From JAJTGZ01 sp964403525 (lineage in GTDB: Bacteria; Planctomycetota; Phycisphaerae; Phycisphaerales; UBA1924): a stretch of DNA of 40,032 nucleotides. The stretch is taken from NCBI GenBank assembly GCA_964403525.1, contig CAYOGE010000034.1:1-40032 (forward strand), written 5' to 3'. Position 1 is the first letter of the stretch, and each line of letters begins with the position of its first letter. Below the pieces are notes generated by a model. It worked only from the letters and a program-made list of their open reading frames with translations. It did no database searches and was not told the DNA's origin. Positions 16,513 through 25,257 of this stretch are shown here, piece by piece. The translations under genes and the position numbers were made by a program.

Positions 16513-19500
16513 TCAGGCCATCGCGGGCTGGTGCGCGACGACCGCCCCGTTGACGGAGGCTTGCACGGGCTTGGTGTCGGGCTCGTGGTGCTCGTGCTTC
16601 CTGTGCGTGCCGGCGATGAGCACGTACATGCTGGGCACGAAGATGAGCGTGAAGAAGGTCGAGATGATCATGCCAGAAACCAGCACCACGCCGATGCTGT
16701 TGCGGGCCATGGCACCGGCACCGGTCACGAAGATGAGCGGCGCGTGCCCGGCGACGGTCGCGACGCTCGTCATCAGCACCGGCCGGAAACGCGTGATCGC
16801 GGCCTGCTGCGCGGCCTCAACCTTGCTCAACCCCTGCTCCTGCAGGTGGTTGGCGAACTCAACGATCAGGATGCCGTTCTTGGTCACCAGGCCCACCAGC
16901 GTGATCAGTCCAACCTGGGAATAGATGTTGATCGTCGTGTCCTTCACACCGAGGAACGTGAAGATCAAGGCCCCGGTGATGGCCAGCGGCACAGAACCGA
17001 GCAGCACGATGAGCGGGTCTCGGAACGACGAGAACTGCGCGGCGAGAACGAGGTAGATCAAACCGATGGCGAAGCCGAGCGTCACGACCAGCGAAGAGCC
17101 CTCCTGCTTGATCTGACGAGACTCGCCCGCGTAGTCGAGCGAGTAGCCGGCCTTGGGGATGATGCCGCGAGCGATCTCCTCGAGCTTTGTCAGGGCGTCG
17201 GCCTTGGTGATGCCCGGTGCAAGGACGCCGTTGATGCGGAAGGCGTTGCGCTGCTGGAAGCGGGCGAGTGAACGCGGAGCGGCGGTCATCTCGATCTTGA
17301 CGAACGAACCGATCTGAACCGTTCCGCCGTTTCGCGTGCGCACCTTGAGCTGCAGGAGCTGAGCGGGGTCGAGCCGGCCGAGCTCTTCGACCTGCGGGAT
17401 GACCTTGTAGCTTCGGCCCTCGTAGTTGAAGCGGTTGACGTAGCCTCCTGACAGAAGGACCGCCAGATCGCGCCCGACCGACTGCAGGTCGAGGCCCATG
17501 TCGGCGACCTTCTCCCGATCGATGATGACGTGGGCCTGCGGCAGGTCGATCTTCAGGTCGGTGTCGGCGAACATGAACATTCCCGAGCCGTAAGCGGCGC
17601 CGAGCAGAGCCTCGGCGTACCTGGCCATTTTCTCGGGCTCTTCGCTGCTGGTCACGACGAGTTCGACGTCGTAGAACCCGGCGCCGGGCAGCGGGGGCGG
17701 CAGGATCGCCGCGGCCTGAACCCCGGGGACCTGCATCACGAGACCGAACGCCTCGGGGAGGATCTTCTGCGCGGACCGGCCCGGCCGGTCCTGCCACTCG
17801 ACGAGGTTGGCCCCGCCGAACGCCTGGCTCGGCGACATGATGAGCCGCCAGCGGACGCGCTGCTCCGGGATCTTCTTGAGTTGCTCGGCGACCTGCGCCG
17901 CCGCGAGGCGCGTTGAAGCGAGCGAGGCGTCGGGCGATGCGAAGAGCATCGTCATCACGATGCCCTGGTCCTCGGTCGGAGCGAGTTCCTTAGCGGACAT
18001 GCTGTAGAGCGGGATCGCGCCCGCGCCGATCAGCACCGCTGCGACGGCCATCGACCAGCGCAGGCCGATGGTGACAGACAGGAGCGAGGCGTACACGTCG
18101 CGGATTCGGCTGAATATCCGGTTGACGACGCGGGACATCCAGCCTTCTTTGCCGTGAGCGGGCACGAGCATGGCGCTCATGATCGGGCTGAGCGTGATCG
18201 CGACCACGCCCGACACAATCACGGCCGCCGCAAGGGTGAACGCGAACTCCTTGAACAGCACGCCGGTGAGGCCCCCCTGGAAGCCGATGGGGGCGTACAC
18301 GGCGGCGAGGGTGATCGTCATCGCGATGACGGGGTAGAACAGCTCGCGGGCGCCGATGAGAGCGGCGTCGATCTTGCTCTTGCCCTCGCGGATGTGGCGC
18401 TCGACGTTCTCGACCATCACGATCGCGTCGTCGACGACCAGGCCGACCGAGAGGACGATCGCCAGGATGGTGAGGAGGTTGATGGAGAAGCCCATCAGCA
18501 TCATCAGCAGCACCGCGCCGATCAGCGAGACCGGCATTGCCACCAGCGGAACGATCACGGTCCGGATCGACCCCATGAAGAGGAAGACCACGAACGCGAC
18601 GATGATGATCGTCTCGGTCAGTGTTTTGGTGATGTCCTTGATGGCGTGGCTCATGAAGTACGTGCCGTCGAACGCCATCTCCATCTTGATCGTGGGCGGG
18701 AGCTTCTCGCTCAGTTCTGCCATTTTCGACCGCAGGCGCGCCGCGACTTCAAGCTCGTTCGACTTGGGCAGCGGCCAGACGGAGAGGTAGATCCCGGGGT
18801 CGTCGTTGAACCCGGCCTCGCCGATGGGCTCCTCGCTGCCGAGTTCCACCCGTGCGACGTCGCGCAGCCGGACGATCGAGCCGTCCTGCTCTCTGACGAT
18901 GAGCTGCTCGAACTCCTGCGGGGTGCTCAGGCCCGTGTTGGTGATGAGGTCGACCTGCACCTGGCTGCTCTTGGTGCGGCCGACCGCGGCGAGGAAGTTG
19001 TTCTTGCGCAGCGCATCGAACACTTCTGTGGGCGTGACGTTCAGCGCGTCGAGCCTGTCGGCGTTGAGCCACACGCGCATGGCCAGGTCGCGCTTGCCCT
19101 CGATCCCGACCCGTTGAACACCCTCGATCGTGGCGAGCTCGGGCTGGATCTCGCGCACCAGATAGTCGTTCAGCCGCGTCAGCCCAAGCTCCTTGCTCGC
19201 GAAGGAGATGTAGAACGTCGCGTAGGGCTTGTCGGCGCGTTGGATGTCGATGACCGGGCTCTCCGCCTCGGGCGGCAGCTCTGAACGCACCTGGTTCAGG
19301 CGCGCAGAGATCTCGGCGAGCGCGTCAACGCTGCTGTGGTTGAGCCGCAGCTGCACCGTCACCACGCTCATGCCGGCGGTTGAGTTGCTCTCGATGTAGT
19401 CGATGCCGTCGATCGCCGAGACCGCACGCTCGATCGGCGTGGTGATGTAGCCGCGCATGTCCTCGGCGTTTGCACCCACGTAGACGGTGGTGATGAGGAT

Positions 19501-19635
19501 CTTGGAAGACTCGATCCGCGGGTACTGACGCACCGGCAGCGACTGAATCGATCGGAACCCCGTCGCCAGGATAATGAGGCTGACGACGAACGCGAGCACG
19601 GGCTTACGGATGAATATGTCGGTGAAGGACTTCAT
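16513..19635 (-). CDS. RND-family efflux pump, inner-membrane component (HAE1/AcrB-type)
   Basis: The protein has 1040 residues, the normal size of an AcrB-like pump. It exports drugs or other hydrophobic compounds using the proton gradient. It starts at the ATG at 19635 (MKSFTDIFIRKPVLAFVVSL, the typical first membrane helix). The two-half architecture is visible: membrane helices, large periplasmic loops (porter domain) and repeat. The TM4 proton-relay motif GLVVDDAIVMVENVERH carries two adjacent Asp residues. The TM10 partner lysine appears in LVTKNGILIVEFANHL. The end is cytoplasmic and His/Glu-rich (HRKHEHHEPDTKPVQ). The gene follows the adaptor by 130 bases and the TetR regulator before that, in one operon. 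No outer-membrane channel gene is in the window. Substrate cannot be inferred. Chemically unrelated RND subfamilies (CusA, SecD) are excluded by these motifs. Confidence 0.95.
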   Translation of the reverse strand: MKSFTDIFIRKPVLAFVVSLIILATGFRSIQSLPVRQYPRIESSKILITTVYVGANAEDMRGYITTPIERAVSAIDGIDYIESNSTAGMSVVTVQLRLNHSSVDALAEISARLNQVRSELPPEAESPVIDIQRADKPYATFYISFASKELGLTRLNDYLVREIQPELATIEGVQRVGIEGKRDLAMRVWLNADRLDALNVTPTEVFDALRKNNFLAAVGRTKSSQVQVDLITNTGLSTPQEFEQLIVREQDGSIVRLRDVARVELGSEEPIGEAGFNDDPGIYLSVWPLPKSNELEVAARLRSKMAELSEKLPPTIKMEMAFDGTYFMSHAIKDITKTLTETIIIVAFVVFLFMGSIRTVIVPLVAMPVSLIGAVLLMMLMGFSINLLTILAIVLSVGLVVDDAIVMVENVERHIREGKSKIDAALIGARELFYPVIAMTITLAAVYAPIGFQGGLTGVLFKEFAFTLAAAVIVSGVVAITLSPIMSAMLVPAHGKEGWMSRVVNRIFSRIRDVYASLLSVTIGLRWSMAVAAVLIGAGAIPLYSMSAKELAPTEDQGIVMTMLFASPDASLASTRLAAAQVAEQLKKIPEQRVRWRLIMSPSQAFGGANLVEWQDRPGRSAQKILPEAFGLVMQVPGVQAAAILPPPLPGAGFYDVELVVTSSEEPEKMARYAEALLGAAYGSGMFMFADTDLKIDLPQAHVIIDREKVADMGLDLQSVGRDLAVLLSGGYVNRFNYEGRSYKVIPQVEELGRLDPAQLLQLKVRTRNGGTVQIGSFVKIEMTAAPRSLARFQQRNAFRINGVLAPGITKADALTKLEEIARGIIPKAGYSLDYAGESRQIKQEGSSLVVTLGFAIGLIYLVLAAQFSSFRDPLIVLLGSVPLAITGALIFTFLGVKDTTINIYSQVGLITLVGLVTKNGILIVEFANHLQEQGLSKVEAAQQAAITRFRPVLMTSVATVAGHAPLIFVTGAGAMARNSIGVVLVSGMIISTFFTLIFVPSMYVLIAGTHRKHEHHEPDTKPVQASVNGAVVAHQPAMA

Positions 19636-19765
19636 GGTGTGTGCCTGGCGGCGGCGTGGCCCGGAGGAAAGGCCGGCATGAACGCGGAGAAGGTCTGATC
19701 AGCAGGATGAGTCGCGCAGACCAAGGGGCTGTACGGGTGCGGCGGAGGGGCTGGGGGGCGCTGAG

Positions 19766-21115
19766 TTACCTGGACTCGGCGACGTCGCCGTGGGCGGTGG
19801 CGGCGGGCTTTGGCTCGTGCTTGTCGGGAGATGCGTCTGGTTGCGCCGGAGCGCTGCCCGGGCCGCCGGGCTGGTCGTCCGGCTCCATCGCGCGCTTGGG
19901 CTCTGCCGGGATGATCAGCATGTTGGGGATTTTCAGCTTGAAGCTGCCGGCGGCCGCCACGAGTTCGCCGTCTTTCACGCCCTCGATCACCGCGACCCAG
20001 CTTGAGCCGGGATGGGCCGGGTCGGCGTCTGGAAGCACGGGGCCGAGCTTCACGAACCGCTGTTGAGCGCGGAGCGCGCCCTTGTCGTCTTTCACCGCGA
20101 CGTAGAGCGACTCGCCGGAGGATGACCGTTGGATGGCCGTGACGGGAACGGCAACGTAGTTGGCGGGAAGGCCCAGCGGCACGCGGACCTGCACACTCAT
20201 GCCGGCACGAAGCTTGCCGCCCTTGTTGTCAACCTCGCTGCGGACACGGACGTTCCGCGTCTCTCGGCTTGCGGTCGCGTCGATCGCCACCACCTTGAGC
20301 AGCAGCGGCTTGTCGCCGTAGAGGGCGCTCGAGCCGGCGACGGTCATTCCGACGACGACGCGCGGCATGTACTCCTGCGGGATCGCGAAATCGAGGTAGA
20401 TCGTGTCGGCCACCTCCTCGATAACGACCACCGCGCCGTCGTCACCGCCCATGCCCATCTGCGGCGGAAGGAACTGCCCTTCGTGCACGTTCCGCATGCC
20501 GACCCGGCCCTTGAAGGGGGCCTTGAGCGTGAACTTGCTGAGGCGGACACGCATCTGCTCAACCTTGGCCTGCGCTTCTTCAATCTCCGCCTGGGCCCGC
20601 AGGCGGTCGGCCGTGGCCTTGTCGAGCTCGGCCCTGGCCCGGTCAACTTCCATTGCGCTGGTGGCGGCGACGTCGTGCGCTTCCTGCTGCCGCCTGAACT
20701 CGGCCTCCGCCAGGCGGATGCGGGCGTCGACGATCTGCAGGTCTGCCTGCTTCACGCGGACGGATGCCTCGGCGGCGTGAAGGTCTGCCATGTCGGTCGA
20801 GTCGTCGATCGTGACGAGCACCTGCCCGGCCTGCACGGTGTCGCCCGACTGAAAGTTCACCGACTTGACGTAGCCGGACACTTCGTTCTGCACGCGCACG
20901 CTTCGGCGCGAGAACACGGTGCCGGTCAGGTCGGCCGTCTGCTGGAACGTGACGGTCTTCGCCGGGACAACCTCGACAAAGCCGGGCATCTCGTGCGGGA
21001 CCTTGGCTTCTTCGGCTCGCCGTATCTGTATCTTCTTGGCGATGAAGAGCCCCGCCCCGGCAGCGCCGATGACGCCGAAGAGCACAACCGCCGCGATAAC
21101 TGCAGAACGCTTCAC
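19766..21115 (-). CDS. RND efflux membrane fusion protein (periplasmic adaptor)
   Basis: The chosen GTG start at 21115 gives 449 residues. Its first bases overlap the TGA of the TetR gene (GTGA), indicating translational coupling. The N-terminus has a membrane anchor or signal (SAVIAAVVLFGVIGAAGAGLF). A lipoyl/barrel-sandwich part follows (VRVQNEVSGYVKSVNFQSGD and GQVLVTIDD). Then comes a long alpha-helical hairpin of Ala/Glu/Arg-rich coiled coil (about 130-200), the second half of the lipoyl domain (APFKGRVGMRNVHEGQFL), a beta-barrel (ATASRETRNVRVRSEVDN) and a membrane-proximal domain. The Pro/Asp-rich tail is disordered. It should bridge the pump to an outer-membrane channel. The frame is open upstream of the GTG, but that part is antiparallel shadow of the regulator gene. 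Confidence 0.93.
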   Translation of the reverse strand: MKRSAVIAAVVLFGVIGAAGAGLFIAKKIQIRRAEEAKVPHEMPGFVEVVPAKTVTFQQTADLTGTVFSRRSVRVQNEVSGYVKSVNFQSGDTVQAGQVLVTIDDSTDMADLHAAEASVRVKQADLQIVDARIRLAEAEFRRQQEAHDVAATSAMEVDRARAELDKATADRLRAQAEIEEAQAKVEQMRVRLSKFTLKAPFKGRVGMRNVHEGQFLPPQMGMGGDDGAVVVIEEVADTIYLDFAIPQEYMPRVVVGMTVAGSSALYGDKPLLLKVVAIDATASRETRNVRVRSEVDNKGGKLRAGMSVQVRVPLGLPANYVAVPVTAIQRSSSGESLYVAVKDDKGALRAQQRFVKLGPVLPDADPAHPGSSWVAVIEGVKDGELVAAAGSFKLKIPNMLIIPAEPKRAMEPDDQPGGPGSAPAQPDASPDKHEPKPAATAHGDVAESR

Positions 21116-21888
21116 GATGAGGCTCGCTTTCTTGAACGGGTAGTGATGGGCCGGTTGCCCGAGGGCGTGCTGTGGTTCGTGCCGACGGGCTGCCGGGCTT
21201 GCAGCAGCTTGGGGTGGTCGATCAAGCGCTCGAGAAGATCGCGCACGTTCTTCAGGCGTTGCGGGGTGAGGTCGCTGAGGTTGAAGACCCAGTTGAACCA
21301 CATCCCGTTGAGGGCCAGGTGCACAACATCGGCCAGCCCGGCGGGGAGGCGGTCGGCGGCGAGTTTGGCGTCGATCCTGCGGTGGACCTTGCGGACGGGC
21401 TCGATGTGCTTGGCGTCGTGCACCAGAGCGGCGATAACGATGCACCCTCGGCGCGTGTCGTCGTCGTCGGTGCCGCCGCTGCTCTTTTCTGCGTGCGGGC
21501 ACTCGAAGCAGGCCTCGATCAGCCCTCTCGCGGCGCCGGCACGCTGACCCGCTCTGCGCGAGATCGACTCGTCGCAAGCGTTGCCCCACGCGTCGATCAT
21601 GCGCAGCACCATCGCGCCGATCAGCGCGTCTTTGGTCGGGTAGTGGTGGATCAGGCCGCTCTTGCTAAGCCCGGCCTCGCCAGCCACGGCGTCGAGCGTC
21701 ACGCGGCCGACGCCGTCACGCTGTGCGACGCGCTCGGCCGCGTCGAGTATCGGGTCGCTCGCGGGAAGGCAGGCGGGTGTCCTGGCGGTTGGGGCCTTCG
21801 CTCGGCCTTGTGCCGGTGGCAGCACAGAGGCGGCGGGGACGCTCGCCTGGCGGATCGGGCGGCTCGGGTTTGGTCGCGCACGTGCCAT
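21112..21888 (-). CDS. TetR-family transcriptional regulator of the efflux operon
   Basis: The ATG at 21888 (MARARPNPSRPIRQ) gives 258 residues. A frame extension to 21966 exists but would overlap the operator palindrome and the neighbouring terminator, so it is rejected. The N-terminal ~40 residues are basic and Pro/Arg-rich, longer than typical TetR proteins. The HTH lies in ILDAAERVAQRDG, VTLDAVAGEAGLSKSGLIHH and YPTKDALIGAMVLRM, with the standard G-L-S-K-S-G turn. The ligand-binding half includes a Cys-containing stretch (LIEACFECPHAEK) and a segment RRGCIVIAALVHDAKHIEPV. By family it represses until a small molecule binds. A perfect palindrome lies 26 bases upstream of the start, so it most likely represses its own operon (regulator, adaptor, pump). 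The stop overlaps the adaptor start by four bases. Confidence 0.92.
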   Translation of the reverse strand: MARARPNPSRPIRQASVPAASVLPPAQGRAKAPTARTPACLPASDPILDAAERVAQRDGVGRVTLDAVAGEAGLSKSGLIHHYPTKDALIGAMVLRMIDAWGNACDESISRRAGQRAGAARGLIEACFECPHAEKSSGGTDDDDTRRGCIVIAALVHDAKHIEPVRKVHRRIDAKLAADRLPAGLADVVHLALNGMWFNWVFNLSDLTPQRLKNVRDLLERLIDHPKLLQARQPVGTNHSTPSGNRPITTRSRKRASS

Positions 21889-21913
21889 AGCGGGGGGGGG
21901 GAGGACGATGGTA

Positions 21914-21933
21914 CCGACCAACCGGTTGGTCGG
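21914..21933. promoter_or_regulatory. Probable TetR operator, perfect 20-bp palindrome
   Basis: CCGACCAACCGGTTGGTCGG is its own reverse complement. It lies 26 bases upstream of the tetR start, where the promoter of the efflux operon should be, and resembles TetR operators with ACC/GGT half sites. It sits between that start and the aldolase terminator. Confidence 0.75.
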
Positions 21934-21944
21934 CAAGCACCAAA

Positions 21945-21981
21945 GGCCAAAAAGAAGCCCCGGCAAGGGTTTCGCCGGGGC
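21945..21981 (-). terminator. Intrinsic terminator of the aldolase gene
   Basis: On the minus strand GCCCCGGC (21981-21974) pairs with GCCGGGGC (21964-21957) over a 9-base loop, followed by TTCTTTTTGG. It lies 40 bases after the aldolase stop and a few bases upstream of the tetR operator. Confidence 0.85.
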
Positions 21982-22021
21982 AACACGTGTTTATTTCTTC
22001 ATCGAAGAAACGGACCTGCGG

Positions 22022-23146
22022 TCAGGCGACCGTGATCGACTTGTCCAGATAGACGTCCTGAACCGCGTTCAGCAGGGCGACGCCGTCCTTCATGGGCTTC
22101 TGGAAGGCCTTGCGTCCTGAGATCAGGCCCATGCCACCGGCTCGCTTATTGATGACAGCCGTGGTCACCGCCTCCTCCAGGTCGCCCGCGCCCTTGCTCT
22201 CGCCGCCGCTGTTGATCAGCGGGATTCGACCCATGTAGCCGTTGGCGAGCTGGTAGCGGCAGAGGTCGATGGGGTGGCCGCCGTTGCCGTTCTCGTCGCT
22301 GCCGCAGAGCTGGGTGTAGACGCGCTTATCGAACTTGCCGTACGACGAGCCACCGCTGTTGAGGGCCGCGTAGCCGCCGTTGTTGACCGGGAGCTTCTGC
22401 TTGATGATGTCGGCCTTGATCGTTGCGCCCAGGTGGTCGGCCTGCCCGGTGAGGTCGGCGCTCGCGTGGTAGTCGGTGCTCTTGCCGTCCGCCCCCTTGA
22501 CCTTGAAGGCGTTGTTGCGGGTGTAGCACCAGAGCACCGTCACCATGCCCAAGCTGTGGGCCTCTTCGAACATCTGGCTGACGTACTTGATCTCCTCGCG
22601 AGAGTCGGGGCTGCCGAAGTAGATCGTGGCCCCCACCGCTACCGCGCCCATCTCGTAGCACTGCTTGATGGAACCGAAGTACGACTCCTTGAAGATGTTC
22701 GGATAGGTCAGCATCTCGTTGTGGTTGAACTTCACCAGGAACGGGATCTTGTGGGCGTATTTCCGGGCGCAGCTCGCCAGGCCGCCGACGGTGCTGGCGA
22801 CGGCGTTGCAGCCCCCTTCGATCGCGAGCTTGACGATGCTCTCTGGATCGAAGTAGATGGGGTTGGGGGCGAAGCTGGCGCCGGCGGAGTGCTCGATGCC
22901 CTGGTCAACGGGGAGGATGCTTACATAGCCGGTGCCGCCGAGCCGACCGTGGTTCAGCAAAGTCTGGAAGTTGCGGAGCACCGGGACCGGCCGATCACTC
23001 TGGCTCACGACCCGATCGATGAAGTCAGGCCCGGGCAGGTAGAGGCTCTCCCGGCTGATCGTCTTGCTGGTGTGAGAGAGCAGCCCGTCGGCTGCCCCGC
23101 CGAGGGTGGACTTGACGTTGATGGTGGGAGCGATGCTGGCGGCCAT
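22022..23146 (-). CDS. fbaB: Class I fructose-bisphosphate aldolase (FbaB/DhnA type)
   Basis: The protein has 374 residues from the ATG at 23146, with AAGGGA about 8 bases upstream. The enzyme cleaves fructose 1,6-bisphosphate into dihydroxyacetone phosphate and glyceraldehyde 3-phosphate by Schiff-base chemistry. It matches E. coli FbaB along its whole length: LYLPGPDFIDRVVSQSDRPV, GTGYVSILPVDQGIEHSAGA, NPIYFDPESIVKLAIEGGCN, PFLVKFNHNEMLTYPN, GAVAVGATIYFGS, GMVTVLWCYTRNNAFK, DLTGQADHLGATIKADIIKQ, INSGGESKG and VINKRAGGMGLISGRKAF. The active-site lysine of this family falls in the conserved central strands, which are intact. A frame to 23224 is open but lacks similarity. It stands alone with its own terminator, so it is probably monocistronic and cytoplasmic. 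Confidence 0.96.
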   Translation of the reverse strand: MAASIAPTINVKSTLGGAADGLLSHTSKTISRESLYLPGPDFIDRVVSQSDRPVPVLRNFQTLLNHGRLGGTGYVSILPVDQGIEHSAGASFAPNPIYFDPESIVKLAIEGGCNAVASTVGGLASCARKYAHKIPFLVKFNHNEMLTYPNIFKESYFGSIKQCYEMGAVAVGATIYFGSPDSREEIKYVSQMFEEAHSLGMVTVLWCYTRNNAFKVKGADGKSTDYHASADLTGQADHLGATIKADIIKQKLPVNNGGYAALNSGGSSYGKFDKRVYTQLCGSDENGNGGHPIDLCRYQLANGYMGRIPLINSGGESKGAGDLEEAVTTAVINKRAGGMGLISGRKAFQKPMKDGVALLNAVQDVYLDKSITVA

Positions 23147-23342
23147 AGATGGTCCCTTGGGAGTATGCGGAAGGGTCCGCGGCCCGGGCCGCGGGTAGAG
23201 GACGAAGCCGAGTTTAGCGTGCACGAGGCCCGCGCGGAAGCTGGCCGGTCGCCCGCCGGGTACGTCCGCGGTGAGGCGATGGAGCGGGCCTGCGGGTCTA
23301 CGGCCCCAGTTGTCGGTCGTCGCGTTGTTGGGTAACGCGGAG

Positions 23343-23639
23343 TCACCCCTTCGATTCTGGATCCATCATTTCAGATTCGATGAAGATCGCGTGCCGCTTG
23401 ATCCACGCTTCCAGCTTGTCGTTACCCACCAGGGCCGACGCCCTTCCGGCGGGGGGCCTCCGCATATTGACGACGATCAGCCGTTTGTGCTGGCGCCAGC
23501 TCCTTGCCAGAGCCGTTGACACGCCGATCTCATCGAGCGAAGGCGGGATCAGAACCTCCAAAGCGCAGACCACGCCGACGAGTACCAGATCGAACGCCGC
23601 GCCGACCATCGCCGCCGTCCTTCGAATCGCCGGTCTCAT
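23343..23639 (-). CDS. Small exported or anchored protein, truncated paralogue of the neighbouring thioredoxin-like protein
   Basis: An ATG at 23639 gives 98 residues; a TTG at 23657 is a longer alternative. Residues 1-28 are signal-like (IRRTAAMVGAAFDLVLVGVV). The rest parallels the N-terminus of the gene just upstream: STALARSWRQHKRLIVVNM matches AEALAKSKREHRLLIVVRE, RRPPAGRASALVGND matches KRPPQGRRPWWAND, and LEAWIKRHAIFIE matches VRAWIAWHAVLVQ. It ends soon after this domain, so the TPR-like half is missing. It may be a single-domain relative or a decaying duplicate. It has no CxxC motif. It lies 41 bases downstream of its full-length paralogue and is probably cotranscribed. Confidence 0.5.
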   Translation of the reverse strand: MRPAIRRTAAMVGAAFDLVLVGVVCALEVLIPPSLDEIGVSTALARSWRQHKRLIVVNMRRPPAGRASALVGNDKLEAWIKRHAIFIESEMMDPESKG

Positions 23640-23680
23640 CGGGCGGGGGCACCGCAAGGACCCAATCCGTTGAGTTGAGC

Positions 23681-25183
23681 CTACTTGGTCGCACCGCCGA
23701 TCGCACGAGCGAGTGGGTCCACACTTCCCTTATCCTTGCCCTCCGCCGGCGGGTCGATCGCTGCGGCTTCCGCCAGCCACGCTCGCTGCTTGTCACCCGC
23801 CTTGCCGACCGACGCTGCGCCGAACGCCATCGCACGCAACACCGAGGCGCGCAAGGCCGGCTCGGATTTCTCCGCTTCGTTGAGCACGTCCGCGGCGAGT
23901 TTCTCAGCGCGGGCACGCTCGGCCGGGTCGTTGCTCGCCAGGAGGAGGCCGTACTGCCGGACAGCGCCGATCGTGAGCAGTTCGATGCGACGCTGCGTCC
24001 AGCGTTTCTTCGGCTCGGGGTCGGTGTACCGCGGGAGCTGCCGCTGCGACACCCTTGTCAGTTCTCTCCACTTTTCCTGCGTAACCGGCACAAAGAGCGA
24101 GAGCTCGGTAATGCGGGCTTTCATCTCGCCGAGCCGCGCGGTGACGACACCGCCCATCGTCTCTTCATCAATGTCAATGTTCTCAACAACGAGGCGTTCC
24201 TCGACGCGCTCTTTCTCGTCGCCCGCCCATCGCAGGCAGAGGTAGCCGAGCTCCTCGTGGTCGTCGAACCAGGGGTAGAGCGCGAGCTCCGCGTCGGCCA
24301 TCTGCGCCATCCGCTTCGTCACCGCCGGCTCAACGAGGCGGAGGTCGATCAGGCGCGGCAGCACCACGCCGACCCGCGCGAGCGCGAAGCCCGGGTCAAC
24401 CTCCGGCCCACGCTCCCACGCCCACTCCAGCAGCGCGAGCGCTGCGCCTCGGTTGCCCGCGGCGGCCTGCCTGTCGGCCTCTTTCACACGCGCGAACACA
24501 TCAACGTAGCGATCCCCCTTGATCGGCTCGGGAATGTCGTTGGTGCGTGGGAATCCGTCCTCCTCTGTCGCGTACCAGTAGCGGCGCCCCGGGCGGAGAG
24601 GCTCGGGGCAATCGAGCTTGTGGAGTTCGCGCCAGAGTGCATCACGCTCGTTGCCGCACTGCAGTTGCAGGTCAAGCTGGCCGAGCATCGCTGTGCCCGT
24701 CGGCGCCACGCACGCCCCTGAGCCCCAGTCGTCTGGACTGGGTGACGCCACCGGATCACACGGGTCGTTTGGGCACATGGAGGGGATCATGGCCGGCAGA
24801 TTGCACTTGAGCAGTCGGGTGCGTTCACCATCGACGTAGACATCAACACCCCAGAACTTGTTCGAGTCATCCCTGCGCACGCCGTTGAAGTAGAGCCGAC
24901 CCTCCGGGTCCTCGCGGTTCACCTGCACCAGCACCGCGTGCCAGGCGATCCACGCCCGCACGCTGTCGTTCGCCCACCAGGGCCGGCGTCCCTGGGGCGG
25001 TCGCTTCCACTCGCGCACGACGATCAACAGGCGGTGCTCACGCTTCGATTTGGCGAGCGCTTCCGCGACGCTCGTCCGCTCGAGGGGCAAAGGGAGCAGC
25101 GATTCCTGCGCCCCGGCCGGCTGGCACGTTATCGGCGCGGCCCCAAGCAAAGCGAACGCAGCAGTGGCAAGACGGGTGTTCAC
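23681..25183 (-). CDS. Exported protein with thioredoxin-like N-domain and helical repeats
   Basis: The GTG at 25183 gives 500 residues. The N-terminus is a Sec signal (TRLATAAFALLGAAPITCQP, cut near AGA-QE). The following stretch (AEALAKSKREHRLLIVVREW ... WANDSVRAWIAWHAVLVQVN) has the strand-helix spacing of thioredoxin-7-like domains, where a 'work' strand is followed by W-x-N/D-x-x-V and a valine-rich strand. The CxxC pair is missing, so it is not a redox enzyme of the usual kind. A middle region has several cysteines (CNLPAMIPSMCPNDPC). The second half is helical (about 280-480) with TPR-like pairs such as AALALLEWAWERGPEVDPG and RARAEKLAADVLNEAEKSEP. It follows the kinase gene by 74 bases. 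Function is unknown; the context suggests an effector or sensor in the envelope. Confidence 0.7.
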   Translation of the reverse strand: MNTRLATAAFALLGAAPITCQPAGAQESLLPLPLERTSVAEALAKSKREHRLLIVVREWKRPPQGRRPWWANDSVRAWIAWHAVLVQVNREDPEGRLYFNGVRRDDSNKFWGVDVYVDGERTRLLKCNLPAMIPSMCPNDPCDPVASPSPDDWGSGACVAPTGTAMLGQLDLQLQCGNERDALWRELHKLDCPEPLRPGRRYWYATEEDGFPRTNDIPEPIKGDRYVDVFARVKEADRQAAAGNRGAALALLEWAWERGPEVDPGFALARVGVVLPRLIDLRLVEPAVTKRMAQMADAELALYPWFDDHEELGYLCLRWAGDEKERVEERLVVENIDIDEETMGGVVTARLGEMKARITELSLFVPVTQEKWRELTRVSQRQLPRYTDPEPKKRWTQRRIELLTIGAVRQYGLLLASNDPAERARAEKLAADVLNEAEKSEPALRASVLRAMAFGAASVGKAGDKQRAWLAEAAAIDPPAEGKDKGSVDPLARAIGGATK

Positions 25184-25257
25184 GGCTACCTCCCGGTGCG
25201 ACTATTCGAGACGATTTCTACACCGGTTGCAACAGCGAACACCCCCAGCGATGGTAT

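Noticed and set aside
18154..19284. Long open frame on the plus strand, antisense to the RND pump
   Set aside because: Compositional shadow of a GC-rich gene; its product is His/Asp/Arg-rich nonsense and the minus-strand pump is certain.
20129..21547. Long plus-strand frame opposite the adaptor and tetR
   Set aside because: Antisense shadow; no domain, and the minus-strand genes are well supported.
22274..23335. Plus-strand frame opposite the aldolase
   Set aside because: Antisense shadow of a strongly conserved enzyme.
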